Shown here: positions 1 through 8,750 of the stretch, one piece after another
Numbering within the stretch: the first letter of the stretch is position 1
How the letters are laid out: the number at the start of each line of letters is the position of its first letter
DNA from: Aquimarina sp. MMG016
Lineage (GTDB): Bacteria > Bacteroidota > Bacteroidia > Flavobacteriales > Flavobacteriaceae
Direction of reading: 5' to 3'
Assembly: GCF_018100805.1 (NCBI RefSeq)
Contig: NZ_JAGJEA010000002.1
Coordinates: 496,001-560,000, forward strand
Length of the DNA stretch: 64,000 nt
Notes under the pieces: generated by a model
What the model saw: the letters and a program-made list of their open reading frames with translations, nothing else
What the model was told of the DNA's origin: nothing
Database searches by the model: none
Translations under genes and position numbers: made by a program

Positions 1-612
1 TCTGAAGATCAACACTTTACTTTTTCCAAAGTATTATGCTGGACAGCTGTTGATAAAGCAATAAAAGTGGCTAAAATGTTAGGTAAAACATCCAAGTTAG
101 CTCGCTGGCAATTGCTAGAAGAAACAATACGACAAGATATTATGGAACATGCCTGGAGCAATTCTGCACAAGCATTTACACAAGCATATGGTTCTGACGA
201 TTTAGATGCTTCTGTTTTATTGATGGAATCATATGGTTTTATAGATGCTAAACATCCAAAGTATGTAAGTACTGTAAAAGCCATTGAACGTGAGTTATCC
301 AACGATGGTTTGTTGTACAGATATAAAAACAAGGATGATTTTGGTTTGCCATCATCTTCGTTTACCATTTGCACATTTTGGTTTATTAATAGTCTATATA
401 AAATAGGAGAAGAGCAAAAAGCAGTCGAACAGTTTGAAAAATTATTATCTTATAGTAATCATCTGGGACTTTTTAGTGAAGACCTAGATTTTCAAACAAA
501 ACGTCTATTAGGAAACTTTCCTCAGGCGTATTCGCATTTGGCATTGATTGAAACCGCAATCAACTTGTCTAAAGTCACAGAAGAGGAAAAAATTAGAGAT
601 ATATTGTCGTAA
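1..612 (+). CDS. Glycoside hydrolase family 15 (glucoamylase/trehalase-like), 3' part only
   Basis: The frame is open from the first base, so only the last 203 residues are present and the start lies outside the window. The visible part reads like the C-terminal half of the GH15 (alpha/alpha)6 barrel: a KVLCWTAVDKAI helix, then HAWSNSAQAFTQAYGSDDLDAS, typical of the region near the second catalytic glutamate, then FWFINSLYKIG and a closing LFSEDLDFQTKRLLGNFPQAYSH segment. GH15 enzymes release glucose from alpha-glucans or cleave trehalose; substrate cannot be decided from this fragment. It lies upstream of the glycogen genes on the same strand, which fits a role in alpha-glucan or trehalose turnover. 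The family call is firm; the specificity is open. Confidence 0.85.
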   Translation, partial: SEDQHFTFSKVLCWTAVDKAIKVAKMLGKTSKLARWQLLEETIRQDIMEHAWSNSAQAFTQAYGSDDLDASVLLMESYGFIDAKHPKYVSTVKAIERELSNDGLLYRYKNKDDFGLPSSSFTICTFWFINSLYKIGEEQKAVEQFEKLLSYSNHLGLFSEDLDFQTKRLLGNFPQAYSHLALIETAINLSKVTEEEKIRDILS

Positions 613-906
613 GACTTATATACATCATATTTTTCTGATTTTTTTTCTTGGATTAAACTAAATCCTTGAACAAATAGACCTTTTTTGATTATACGAGAAT
701 AGAGTGTGGTTAACATCTGTGTATATCGTTTTTCAGTATTATATGCCTTTTTTAAACTTATTTTTCAAAAGGTTGAAACACTCCTGACATACGGTTGTCA
801 TTTTATGCAATTAGTTTTGATAAAAATTACAAATCATCTAATTCTGGTCGTTATGGTCAATCTATTTTTTATTTATTCTGCAAAGAAATACCAAAATCTC
901 ATTCCT

Positions 907-1221
907 ATGAAAAATGAATCAAGTGTAGTGGAAGTCGTATTATTTGATATTAATCAAGGATATTCAAAAGAAGAAGCGACACAGGCACTTAAGTCATTAA
1001 ATGAAGTGATTAAATTATACTATGGTTTTATTGAAAGAACTACTGCTTTTAATGAAGCTGGTAAATACATTGATATTATATATTGGAAGAACATGAAATC
1101 TGCAAAAGAGGCTGCAAAAGATATGGTTAAAAACCCTGAGGCTCAAGAAGCTTTCAAAGTTATTAAACCAGAATCTATACAGATGTTTCATTTTAATTCC
1201 TTTAATCAATATGAGGGATAA
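907..1221 (+). CDS. Antibiotic-biosynthesis-monooxygenase (ABM)-like small protein
   Basis: About 104 residues from the ATG at 907. The core (VVEVVLFDINQGYSKEEA, then YYGFIERTTAFNEAGKYIDI, then KNMKSAKEAAKDMVKNPEAQ) has the length and alternating pattern of a dimeric alpha/beta ABM-type barrel, in which two strands flank an IDIIYW strand. These proteins often act as small cofactor-free monooxygenases or as stress proteins, and no substrate can be assigned here. The frame stays open upstream to 706, with ATGs at 805 and 853. The 853 start would add a hydrophobic stretch that might be a signal or anchor, so the start is uncertain; 907 is chosen because homology-like sequence begins there. It stands alone between the GH15 gene and the AlkD-like gene. 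Confidence 0.6.
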   Translation: MKNESSVVEVVLFDINQGYSKEEATQALKSLNEVIKLYYGFIERTTAFNEAGKYIDIIYWKNMKSAKEAAKDMVKNPEAQEAFKVIKPESIQMFHFNSFNQYEG

Positions 1222-1272
1222 TATGGATACTTTCCTTTTTGTAAATTTAACAGCGTCATTTTTTAAATTTAT

Positions 1273-2073
1273 ATGATACCAGAACACATAGTAAATAGAA
1301 AAGGAGCAAGAAGTTTTAAAGATCTTAATCCTGAGGTTATTGAGTACCTTAATAGAGGCTTGATTGAAACAGCTAATCTAATGGAATGGTTAGCTGTAGA
1401 TCAGTTAAAATTACTTAAGTTGATTCTGAATGAATTAGACAAATCTGATTGGTATGATAGTTTTTATGAAGCTGTTTCTGCACAGAAAAAACCTTCGGCT
1501 AATAGTAATACTAAAGTAATCGGGACAACTTTTTTACAACTAACAGAAGATGATAACATACTAAAACATCTAGCTTCTCATAAATCTGATGTGCCAAGAT
1601 GTTGGGCAGCTTATTGGGCTGGTTGTAAAGAAACTGAAATCACTAAAAAACTAAATGCCGTTAAACCTTATGCAGCAGACCCACATTTTGGAGTTAGAGA
1701 GGTAGCTATTTTTGCATCCAAAGAAGGTATTATTAAAGATTTAGATAAAGCAATTACTATTTTGTCTGATTGGACGATGGACAAGGATGAAAACATTAGA
1801 AGATATGCCATAGAAACCACTCGCCCTATAGGTGTATGGACCAAAAAGATTGATGAACTTAAAGAAAATCCAGAAAGGGGAATTGGTTTATTAGAGCCTT
1901 TAAAGTCCGATAGTTCAAAATATGTACGTGATTCAGTGGGAAACTGGCTTAATGATGCCAGTAAAACAAGATCAGATTGGGTGACTTTTGTCTGCAAACA
2001 GTGGGAAAAAGATTCTAACACTAAGGAAACAAAATATATTATCAAAAAAGCTCTGCGTTCTATTAATAAATAG
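1273..2073 (+). CDS. AlkD-like HEAT-repeat DNA alkylation repair protein
   Basis: 266 residues made of paired helices. The C-terminal half has the diagnostic run of this family: DENIRRYAIETTRPIGVW, then LLEPLKSDSSKYVRDSV followed by NWLNDASK. AlkD-type proteins are HEAT-like-repeat glycosylases that excise bulky alkylated bases without flipping them; many family members in Bacteroidota are only annotated as DNA alkylation repair proteins. The N-terminal 70 residues (RKGARSFKDLNPEVIEYLNRG) are less conserved. The gene is flanked by the ABM-like gene 51 bases upstream and about 200 bases of AT-rich spacer before glgA, so it is probably not part of the glycogen operon. Whether it has catalytic activity cannot be judged from sequence alone. 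Confidence 0.8.
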   Translation: MIPEHIVNRKGARSFKDLNPEVIEYLNRGLIETANLMEWLAVDQLKLLKLILNELDKSDWYDSFYEAVSAQKKPSANSNTKVIGTTFLQLTEDDNILKHLASHKSDVPRCWAAYWAGCKETEITKKLNAVKPYAADPHFGVREVAIFASKEGIIKDLDKAITILSDWTMDKDENIRRYAIETTRPIGVWTKKIDELKENPERGIGLLEPLKSDSSKYVRDSVGNWLNDASKTRSDWVTFVCKQWEKDSNTKETKYIIKKALRSINK

Positions 2074-2277
2074 TTTTACAACCATGTGATTATTTAAAAA
2101 ACTTAATAAATTAGTTTAATGTTATTAAAACAGAAAAAAACCAATTAAATTTTTATTAAATAATTATTATTACATAATCTTTTTAAGATAAATCAGACAA
2201 ATTTGTGATAGCTTTTTCATAGTTTTAAACATATTTTTATAATTATAAATATGTAAAAAAATTATACTGTTTTTTTA

Positions 2278-3693
2278 ATGAAAATTCTTCACACAAGTTT
2301 TGAATGTTATCCAATAGCAAAAGTAGGTGGTTTAGCTGATGTTGTTGGAGCTCTACCTAGATATCAGAATGAGCTGGAAAACCAATCTTCTGTAATAATG
2401 CCTTATCATGATAATAGCTTTACTCAGCAACATAATTTTAAAGTTATTTACAAAGGTAAACTCACTTTAGGTTCTTTAGTTTATGAATTTTCTGTTAGAC
2501 AGTTAACATCAAAGGATCTTGGTTTTGACTTATATACAATACACACTGGTAGATTATTGGATAGACAAAATGTTTATGGATATAAGGATGATACAGAACG
2601 CTTTATTGTTTTTCAAAAAGCAGTATTAGATTGGTTGCAAAACATTGAAGAAAAACCAGATATTATTCATTGCCATGATCACCATACAGGTTTAATTCCT
2701 TTTCTAATGACTCATGGAGAGCCTTATGAGTCCCTTAGAAGTATTCCAACCATATTGACCATACACAATGCACAATATCAAGGACAAATATCTTATGATA
2801 AATTACATTATTTACCATCATTTGATAAAAATAAAATTGGGCTATTAGATTGGAGTGGGTGTATTAATCCATTGGCATCAGCAATAAAATGTGCTTGGAA
2901 AGTAACCACCGTATCGCCTAGCTATATGAAAGAACTTCAGGTAAGAGCCAATGGGTTAGAAAATTTATTGTCTCAGGAAAAAAACAAATCTGTTGGCATT
3001 CTTAATGGCATAGATGCTGAACATTGGAATCCTAAGACAGATAGTATGTTGGTCAAAAATTATTCTTTTAACAATCTGATCACAGGTAGAAAAGCTAATA
3101 AAAAATGGCTTTGTGAAGAATATGAACTAGATATTAATCGTCCATTATTTGCTTTTATTGGAAGATTAGTAGGAGAGAAGGGAGCTGATATTTTACCTGA
3201 GATCATTACAGAAACCATAAATAATACTAATGCTTGTGTATTTATGTTGGGTTCTGGAGATCCTGCTGTAGAAAAACAATTAGAAGAACTAAAAAAACAA
3301 TTTCAAGGAAGATATAATGCTCATATTGGGTATGATGAAGAATTATCACATAAGATATATGCCGGAGCAGATTTTTTATTAATGCCGTCAAGGGTAGAGC
3401 CTTGTGGACTAAATCAGATGTATGCATTACGATATGGAACAGTACCAGTAGTCAGAAGAGTTGGGGGACTCAAAGACACTGTTGTTGATATAGGGGATAA
3501 CGGTTTTGGAATATGCCATGATCAAGTGTTGGTATGGGATGTTTGCTATTCAATTAAAAGAGCAATCAACCTATATAATGACCAGGAACATTATAAGAAG
3601 ATACAAAAAAAGATCATGAAAATCGATCATTCCTGGAATCGATCAGCGCAAGAATACGTAGATTTATATAACTCCCTTATTCAACTAAAATGA
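2278..3693 (+). CDS. glgA: Glycogen synthase (ADP-glucose type, GT5)
   Basis: 471 residues, the usual GlgA length. It transfers glucose from ADP-glucose to the non-reducing end of an alpha-1,4-glucan in the cytoplasm. The N-terminal KVGGLADV loop (residues 15-22), which binds the nucleotide sugar phosphates, is intact. The C-terminal Rossmann half has FIGRLVGEKGADIL and the PSRVEPCGLNQMYALRYG motif with the catalytic glutamate, followed by GTVPVVRRVGGLKDTV. The start is fixed by the conserved MKILHTSFECYP opening. It overlaps glgC by four bases (ATGA), which indicates translational coupling. The roughly 200-base AT-rich spacer upstream probably carries the promoter. Confidence 0.97.
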   Translation: MKILHTSFECYPIAKVGGLADVVGALPRYQNELENQSSVIMPYHDNSFTQQHNFKVIYKGKLTLGSLVYEFSVRQLTSKDLGFDLYTIHTGRLLDRQNVYGYKDDTERFIVFQKAVLDWLQNIEEKPDIIHCHDHHTGLIPFLMTHGEPYESLRSIPTILTIHNAQYQGQISYDKLHYLPSFDKNKIGLLDWSGCINPLASAIKCAWKVTTVSPSYMKELQVRANGLENLLSQEKNKSVGILNGIDAEHWNPKTDSMLVKNYSFNNLITGRKANKKWLCEEYELDINRPLFAFIGRLVGEKGADILPEIITETINNTNACVFMLGSGDPAVEKQLEELKKQFQGRYNAHIGYDEELSHKIYAGADFLLMPSRVEPCGLNQMYALRYGTVPVVRRVGGLKDTVVDIGDNGFGICHDQVLVWDVCYSIKRAINLYNDQEHYKKIQKKIMKIDHSWNRSAQEYVDLYNSLIQLK

Positions 3694-4964
3694 TAAACAA
3701 AAAAGTATTAGCAATTATTCTGGGAGGAGGACAAGGTACCCGATTGTCACCTCTAACTGACCAACGTTCCAAACCAGCGGTATCTATAGCCGGAAAATAC
3801 AGATTAGTAGATATCCCAATTTCCAACTGTATCCATTGTGATATTAAACGAATGTTTGTACTCACTCAATTTAATTCGGCTTCGCTTAATCGGCATATCA
3901 AAAACACCTATATCTTTAGTTCATTTAGCGATGCTTTTGTTGATGTTCTTGCCGCAGAACAAACCCCTGATAATAAAACTTGGTATCAGGGTACAGCCGA
4001 TGCTGTTAGACAATCTATGCACCATTTATTAAATCACGAATTCGAATATGCGTTGATACTTTCGGGAGATCAGCTTTATAAAATGAATTTTAATGAAATG
4101 CTCGATGCACACATTAGTAAAGGTGCAGATATATCTATTGCGACACTACCAGTCAAACCAAAAGAAGCAACACAATTTGGGATCTTAAAAACAGATGAAG
4201 AAAGTTTCATTTCATCTTTTACGGAAAAACCAAGCTTGGATAAGCTTCCCGGTTGGGAATCTGAGGTAAGCGAGGAAATGGAAAAAGAGAATCGTAGATA
4301 TCTTGCCTCTATGGGGATATATATATTCAATAGACAATTATTAATCGATATTTTGTCTGATCCTAATACTGTTGATTTTGGAAAAGAGATAATACCTCAA
4401 TCCATAGGAAAACATAAAGTATTGGCTTATCAATATGAAGGATACTGGACAGATATAGGAACGATACACTCCTTTTATGAAGCTAACTTGGGTCTAACTG
4501 ATGATATTCCAAAATTTGACCTGTTTGATACCTCTACAAATATATTAACAAGGCCACGTATATTACCGCCTTCTAAATTATCAGGAACTCAGATTGACAA
4601 AGCTATGATAGCAGATGGATGTATTATTAATGCTAAAAAAATAGAAAATTCAGTTATTGGGATTCGTTCTAGGGTTGGTAAAGATAGTGTAATGCAAAAC
4701 ACATACATGATCGGCAGTAATCAATATCAGAATCTGGATGAAATCCAGAATGATTTGAATAATGGAATACCGTGTATTGGTGTGGGTGAAAATTGCCAGA
4801 TTAGTAATACTATAATTGACAAAGATGCCAGAATTGGTAATAACGTGGTTATTAAAGGAGGGGATCATCTAGAAGACACTCATGAAGAATCTTATGTTAT
4901 AAAAGATGGCGTGGTGGTGATCAAAAGACGAGCTATTATTCCGGATGGATTTGAACTGAATTAA
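3690..4964 (+). CDS. glgC: Glucose-1-phosphate adenylyltransferase
   Basis: 424 residues. It makes ADP-glucose from glucose-1-phosphate and ATP, the committed step of classical glycogen synthesis. The N-terminal nucleotidyltransferase motif GGGQGTRLSPLT followed by RSKPAV is present, as are the GTADAVRQ segment and the YWTDIGTIHSFYEAN sugar-phosphate motif. The C-terminal 120 residues form the left-handed beta-helix domain (IADGCIINAKKIENSVIGIR). Family members are often allosterically regulated through contacts between the two domains. Translation is coupled to glgA by the overlapping stop and start codons. The following 198-base gap separates it from glgE and holds a candidate operator, so glgA-glgC may form a separate transcript. 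Confidence 0.97.
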   Translation: MINKKVLAIILGGGQGTRLSPLTDQRSKPAVSIAGKYRLVDIPISNCIHCDIKRMFVLTQFNSASLNRHIKNTYIFSSFSDAFVDVLAAEQTPDNKTWYQGTADAVRQSMHHLLNHEFEYALILSGDQLYKMNFNEMLDAHISKGADISIATLPVKPKEATQFGILKTDEESFISSFTEKPSLDKLPGWESEVSEEMEKENRRYLASMGIYIFNRQLLIDILSDPNTVDFGKEIIPQSIGKHKVLAYQYEGYWTDIGTIHSFYEANLGLTDDIPKFDLFDTSTNILTRPRILPPSKLSGTQIDKAMIADGCIINAKKIENSVIGIRSRVGKDSVMQNTYMIGSNQYQNLDEIQNDLNNGIPCIGVGENCQISNTIIDKDARIGNNVVIKGGDHLEDTHEESYVIKDGVVVIKRRAIIPDGFELN

Positions 4965-5022
4965 GACGTCTAATTTCCTTTTTTATATTTTTTTTAAGAA
5001 AAAAACTCAAGGCTCAATTTTT

Positions 5023-5036
5023 CGAAAACGTTATTG
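5023..5036. promoter_or_regulatory. Candidate LacI-type operator upstream of glgE
   Basis: CGAAAACGTTATTG, an imperfect palindrome around AACGTT with 5 of 7 half-site positions matching. It lies about 125 bases before the glgE start. Palindromes with a central CG flanked by A and T runs are typical of LacI-family sites, and similar sites lie before the GH31 gene. No LacI gene is in the window, so the regulator is inferred. Confidence 0.35.
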
Positions 5037-5162
5037 TTTATAAATTCTTACATTTCTCTTTAAAATCGCACAATTTACAGCCTTGTTTTCCGAAATAAAT
5101 AATAAATTGGGAATGCTTTTACCAAAACACTAAAAATCAATCATTTTAATTTATAATTTTTC

Positions 5163-7103
5163 ATGTTAAATCAGGAACGTGTTATCATTGAAAATGTAAC
5201 TCCAGAACTTAATAATGGAGTTTTTTTTATCAAAAGAATAGTTAATGAAAAAGTCAATATCACCGCTGATATTATTGGTGACGGACATGATATTGTTCAG
5301 GCAGGTGTACGATATAAACATGAAGGTGAACGAAGCTGGAAAGAGACCCGAATGCATCACATAAATAATGATTCATGGAATGGGTGTTTTACAGTCGAAA
5401 AACAAGGATATTATTCATACCAAATCCAAGGATGGATCGATTATGCTTTAAACTGGCAACATGGTACCAAACGTAAGATTGAAGATAATCAAAATGTAAA
5501 ATCCGAATTATTAGAAGGAAGAGAATATTTAATCCCTCTACAAAAAAAAGCAAGTACTAGTGAAAAAAAATACATCTCTAAATTATTGGATATATTTCAG
5601 GATGCATCACAATATGAAAATGCAATAGCTGAAGCTAAAAGTGATACATTGCATGATCTATTCTATAAGTATCCTTCTAAAGGATTAATGGCTACTTATC
5701 AGGATCTAAAAGTTTATGTTGATCGAGAAAAAGCTCGTTTTAGTACGTGGTATGAATTCTTTCCTCGTAGTGCTGCAGAAGAAGAAGGTAAACACGGAAC
5801 GTTTAAAGATTGTGAGCGATTATTACCAAGAATAGTCGAAATGGGATTTGATGTGCTTTATTTTCCCCCTATACACCCAATAGGTGAAGTAAATCGAAAA
5901 GGGAAAAACAATACCACAGAAGCATTAAAAGAAGATGTAGGGTCACCCTGGGGAATTGGTTCTATAGACGGTGGCCATACTAGCATTCATAAAAAATTAG
6001 GATCTTTAGAAGATTTTAAGAACCTGGTAGCTAAAGCTAAAGAAATGGGGCTTGAGATAGCTATGGATTATGCTTTACAGGCTGCACCTGACCACCCTTG
6101 GGTAAAAGAGTTTCCGGAATTCTTTAAATGGCGACCGGACGGAACTGTGCAGTATGCCGAAAATCCTCCTAAAAAGTATCAGGATATTCAGCCTATCTAT
6201 TTTGATACCAAAGAGTGGAAGAAAATGTGGAAAGAACTACTGGATGCTGCCATGTTTTGGATTGAAGAATGTGATATCAAAATTTTCAGAGTAGATAATC
6301 CACATACCAAACCGTTTCATTTCTGGGGTTGGTTAATTAGTGAGATTAAAAAGAAGCATCCCGATGTTTTATTCTTAAGTGAAGCTTTTACAAAACCAAA
6401 GGTGATGCAGCAATTAGCTAAACAAGGATTCACTCAATCCTATACATACTTCACCTGGCGCAATAGTAAACATGAGTTAATTGAATATGTTAATGAATTG
6501 ACATCTACAGATCAAAAAGAATATTTCAGACCAAATTTCTGGCCTAATACTCCAGATATTAATCCATATCATTTACAAGGAGCTAATGAAGCTATGCATA
6601 TTATCAAATATTCTTTAGCTTCTACATTAAGTTCTAATACAGGAATTTATGGCCCTGTATTTGAACAAATGGTTTCAAGTGCTATTCCAGGTAAAGAAGA
6701 ATACTTAGATAGTGAAAAATACCAATTACGCCATTGGGACTGGAATATCAAAAATAAACTAATTACACTAATCACAAGTATAAATCATATACGTAAAGAA
6801 AATCCCGCTCTACAACAAACTAACAACATTAAGTTTTGCCATATCGAAAATGATCAACTCATTGCGTTTTATAAATATAACGATGATAAAACCAACGAAG
6901 TGATGATTGTTATCAATCTAGACCCCCATTACTCTCAACAAGGACATGTACAATTACCATTACACGATCTGGGTATTCACGCAGGCCATGGTATAGAAGT
7001 ACACGACTTGATTACCAAAAGTAGTTATCACTGGAATAATGAATGGAATTTTGTTGAACTACATCCCGCTATGCCTATGCACATATTCAAAATTAAAAAA
7101 TGA
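5163..7103 (+). CDS. glgE: Alpha-1,4-glucan:maltose-1-phosphate maltosyltransferase (GH13_3)
   Basis: 646 residues, normal for GlgE. It transfers maltosyl units from maltose-1-phosphate onto alpha-1,4-glucan. Residues 10-130 form the N-terminal beta-sandwich. The GH13 barrel begins near RFSTWYEFFPRS (about 193-202) and includes YFPPIHPIGEVNRKGKNN and GSPWGIGS. The catalytic nucleophile is D378 in IFRVDNPHTKP and the acid/base is E407 in LSEAFTKP. The first four conserved helices and the C-terminal beta domain are complete. The maltokinase gene follows after six bases, which supplies the maltose-1-phosphate substrate and supports the call. A trehalose synthase gene, which normally supplies maltose to this pathway, is not in the window. 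Confidence 0.96.
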   Translation: MLNQERVIIENVTPELNNGVFFIKRIVNEKVNITADIIGDGHDIVQAGVRYKHEGERSWKETRMHHINNDSWNGCFTVEKQGYYSYQIQGWIDYALNWQHGTKRKIEDNQNVKSELLEGREYLIPLQKKASTSEKKYISKLLDIFQDASQYENAIAEAKSDTLHDLFYKYPSKGLMATYQDLKVYVDREKARFSTWYEFFPRSAAEEEGKHGTFKDCERLLPRIVEMGFDVLYFPPIHPIGEVNRKGKNNTTEALKEDVGSPWGIGSIDGGHTSIHKKLGSLEDFKNLVAKAKEMGLEIAMDYALQAAPDHPWVKEFPEFFKWRPDGTVQYAENPPKKYQDIQPIYFDTKEWKKMWKELLDAAMFWIEECDIKIFRVDNPHTKPFHFWGWLISEIKKKHPDVLFLSEAFTKPKVMQQLAKQGFTQSYTYFTWRNSKHELIEYVNELTSTDQKEYFRPNFWPNTPDINPYHLQGANEAMHIIKYSLASTLSSNTGIYGPVFEQMVSSAIPGKEEYLDSEKYQLRHWDWNIKNKLITLITSINHIRKENPALQQTNNIKFCHIENDQLIAFYKYNDDKTNEVMIVINLDPHYSQQGHVQLPLHDLGIHAGHGIEVHDLITKSSYHWNNEWNFVELHPAMPMHIFKIKK

Positions 7104-7109
7104 TGTAGT

Positions 7110-8741
7110 ATGACGACAGAGACCAAACCCAAAAAAGATCTGAATGATGAGTATGTATACAAATCTGAATGGTCAGAATTATTTACAAATCCACAATTTA
7201 TAGAAGAGTTATGTGAAGATATTCTGGAACCCTATATCATTACCAAACGCTGGTATGGTGGTAAAGCAAGTGCTTTAAAATATATAGAACTAATAGATCA
7301 TTTTAAGATAGAAGATGATAATGATTTGTTTTATGGTTTGGTTTTGGAAGTAAATTTCAGAGAAGCTTTTGTTCAGAATTATTTTATACCTATCGCCCTA
7401 GTTACGGATCAAAATTTTTCTCAGAATGATATTATTACTAAAATACAACTTAATGAAACTCACGGTTTTCTTGTAGACGCTACACTTTTGGAGTCATTTA
7501 GAAAGCAAATTTTTGATAAAATCCTGGAGGGAGCTAAAACTAAATACAAAGGTCTGGAATTTAGGAGAGGTCGTGGCTGTAAGGACTCGGAATATATTTC
7601 TTCTCGTTTTTTGGGAGCAGAACAGAGTAACACTTCTATAATTTTTAATGATAAATATATTCTCAAGATATTCAGGAGAATATTCACGGATCAAAATCCT
7701 GACTATGAGATCAATAAATATTTAACAGATAAAGGAGTATTTAAGAATACCCCAAAATATAGCGGTAGCATTACTCTACGGTTTTCTGATAAGAATGTTA
7801 TTACACTGGCTTTAATGCAGCGTTTGGTTCCTAATGAAGGTGATGCTTGGGAATACTTTCTAGCACAACTGAAAGATATTTTCAAAAAACTAAGTGAAAT
7901 ACATCCTGATGTCAGCAAGGTCAAACCTGTTGGCATGTTCGATAAGATTGACACAAGTATTATTCCTAAAGAAATAATGGAATATTGTCCTGTAAGTTTC
8001 TTTGAAGATATTGATCAACTTGCATTACGTACGGCGCAAATGCATGTAGCTCTGGGACTGGAAAGAATTAATACACAATTTACACCTCAGGTATATAGCA
8101 CTGATTACTCTGTTTGGTTAAAAAATCGATTAATTTATCAGTTCGAAAATCGTGTGAATTTAGTTGAAAACAGCCTACATAAACTAGAAGGAATGCGTTT
8201 AGAACTAGCTCAGGAGTTTTTGGATCGAAAAAAAGAAATTCGCAAACGGTTATTAGACTTTGATGAAAGTAAGTTAAAAGGAGAACGTATTCGTATTCAT
8301 GGTGATTACCATCTTGGACAGGTATTAGTCAGCGATGGGGATTTTTATATCATCGATTTTGAAGGTGAGCCAGAAAGTACTATTAGAGATCGCAAAGTAA
8401 AGCAACCACCTCTAAAAGATGTTGCTGGTATTTTTAGATCATTTAACTACTCTGTATATTCTACCATATTCAACAATATGGAGGATTTTCGGTACAGTCA
8501 GGAAGAATTATTTCATTTTGCAGAAGTATTATATAGTTATATGGTTGCTGTTTTCCTTAGGAGATATGTAAAATATGTGCAATCTCACAATCTTAGTATA
8601 GGATATAAAAAAGAAATACAATTTGTCCTAAACTACTGTTTGCTGGAAAAAGCGGTATATGAACTAGGATATGAACTTAATAGTAGGCCAAGATGGGCTG
8701 TAATTCCTTTAAAGGGAATTTCAAAAATTATAAATAGCTAA
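7110..8741 (+). CDS. mak: Maltokinase (ATP:maltose 1-phosphotransferase)
   Basis: 543 residues, a stand-alone kinase rather than the TreS-kinase fusion seen in many bacteria. It phosphorylates maltose to maltose-1-phosphate, the GlgE donor. The N-terminal cap (KRWYGGKAS, residues about 48-56) and the aminoglycoside-phosphotransferase-like core are visible: IRIHGDYHLGQVL carries the catalytic loop and FYIIDFEGEP carries the metal-binding Asp, followed by KDVAGIFRSF. The position between glgE and glgB, with gaps of 6 and 9 bases, indicates one transcript. The ATG at 7110 is preceded by an overlapping in-frame-unrelated ATG just after the glgE stop, which is not used because only the 7110 frame is open. 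Confidence 0.93.
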   Translation: MTTETKPKKDLNDEYVYKSEWSELFTNPQFIEELCEDILEPYIITKRWYGGKASALKYIELIDHFKIEDDNDLFYGLVLEVNFREAFVQNYFIPIALVTDQNFSQNDIITKIQLNETHGFLVDATLLESFRKQIFDKILEGAKTKYKGLEFRRGRGCKDSEYISSRFLGAEQSNTSIIFNDKYILKIFRRIFTDQNPDYEINKYLTDKGVFKNTPKYSGSITLRFSDKNVITLALMQRLVPNEGDAWEYFLAQLKDIFKKLSEIHPDVSKVKPVGMFDKIDTSIIPKEIMEYCPVSFFEDIDQLALRTAQMHVALGLERINTQFTPQVYSTDYSVWLKNRLIYQFENRVNLVENSLHKLEGMRLELAQEFLDRKKEIRKRLLDFDESKLKGERIRIHGDYHLGQVLVSDGDFYIIDFEGEPESTIRDRKVKQPPLKDVAGIFRSFNYSVYSTIFNNMEDFRYSQEELFHFAEVLYSYMVAVFLRRYVKYVQSHNLSIGYKKEIQFVLNYCLLEKAVYELGYELNSRPRWAVIPLKGISKIINS

Positions 8742-8750
8742 AGCTAAAAT

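Noticed and set aside
706..906. Longer N terminus for the ABM-like protein
   Set aside because: The extra 67 residues are irregular and Cys/Phe-rich with no homology-like pattern; the ATG at 907 fits the domain start better. The 853 start remains possible.
4650..4868. Antisense frame inside glgC
   Set aside because: The glgC frame is fully conserved; the opposite frame is a by-product of its codon use.
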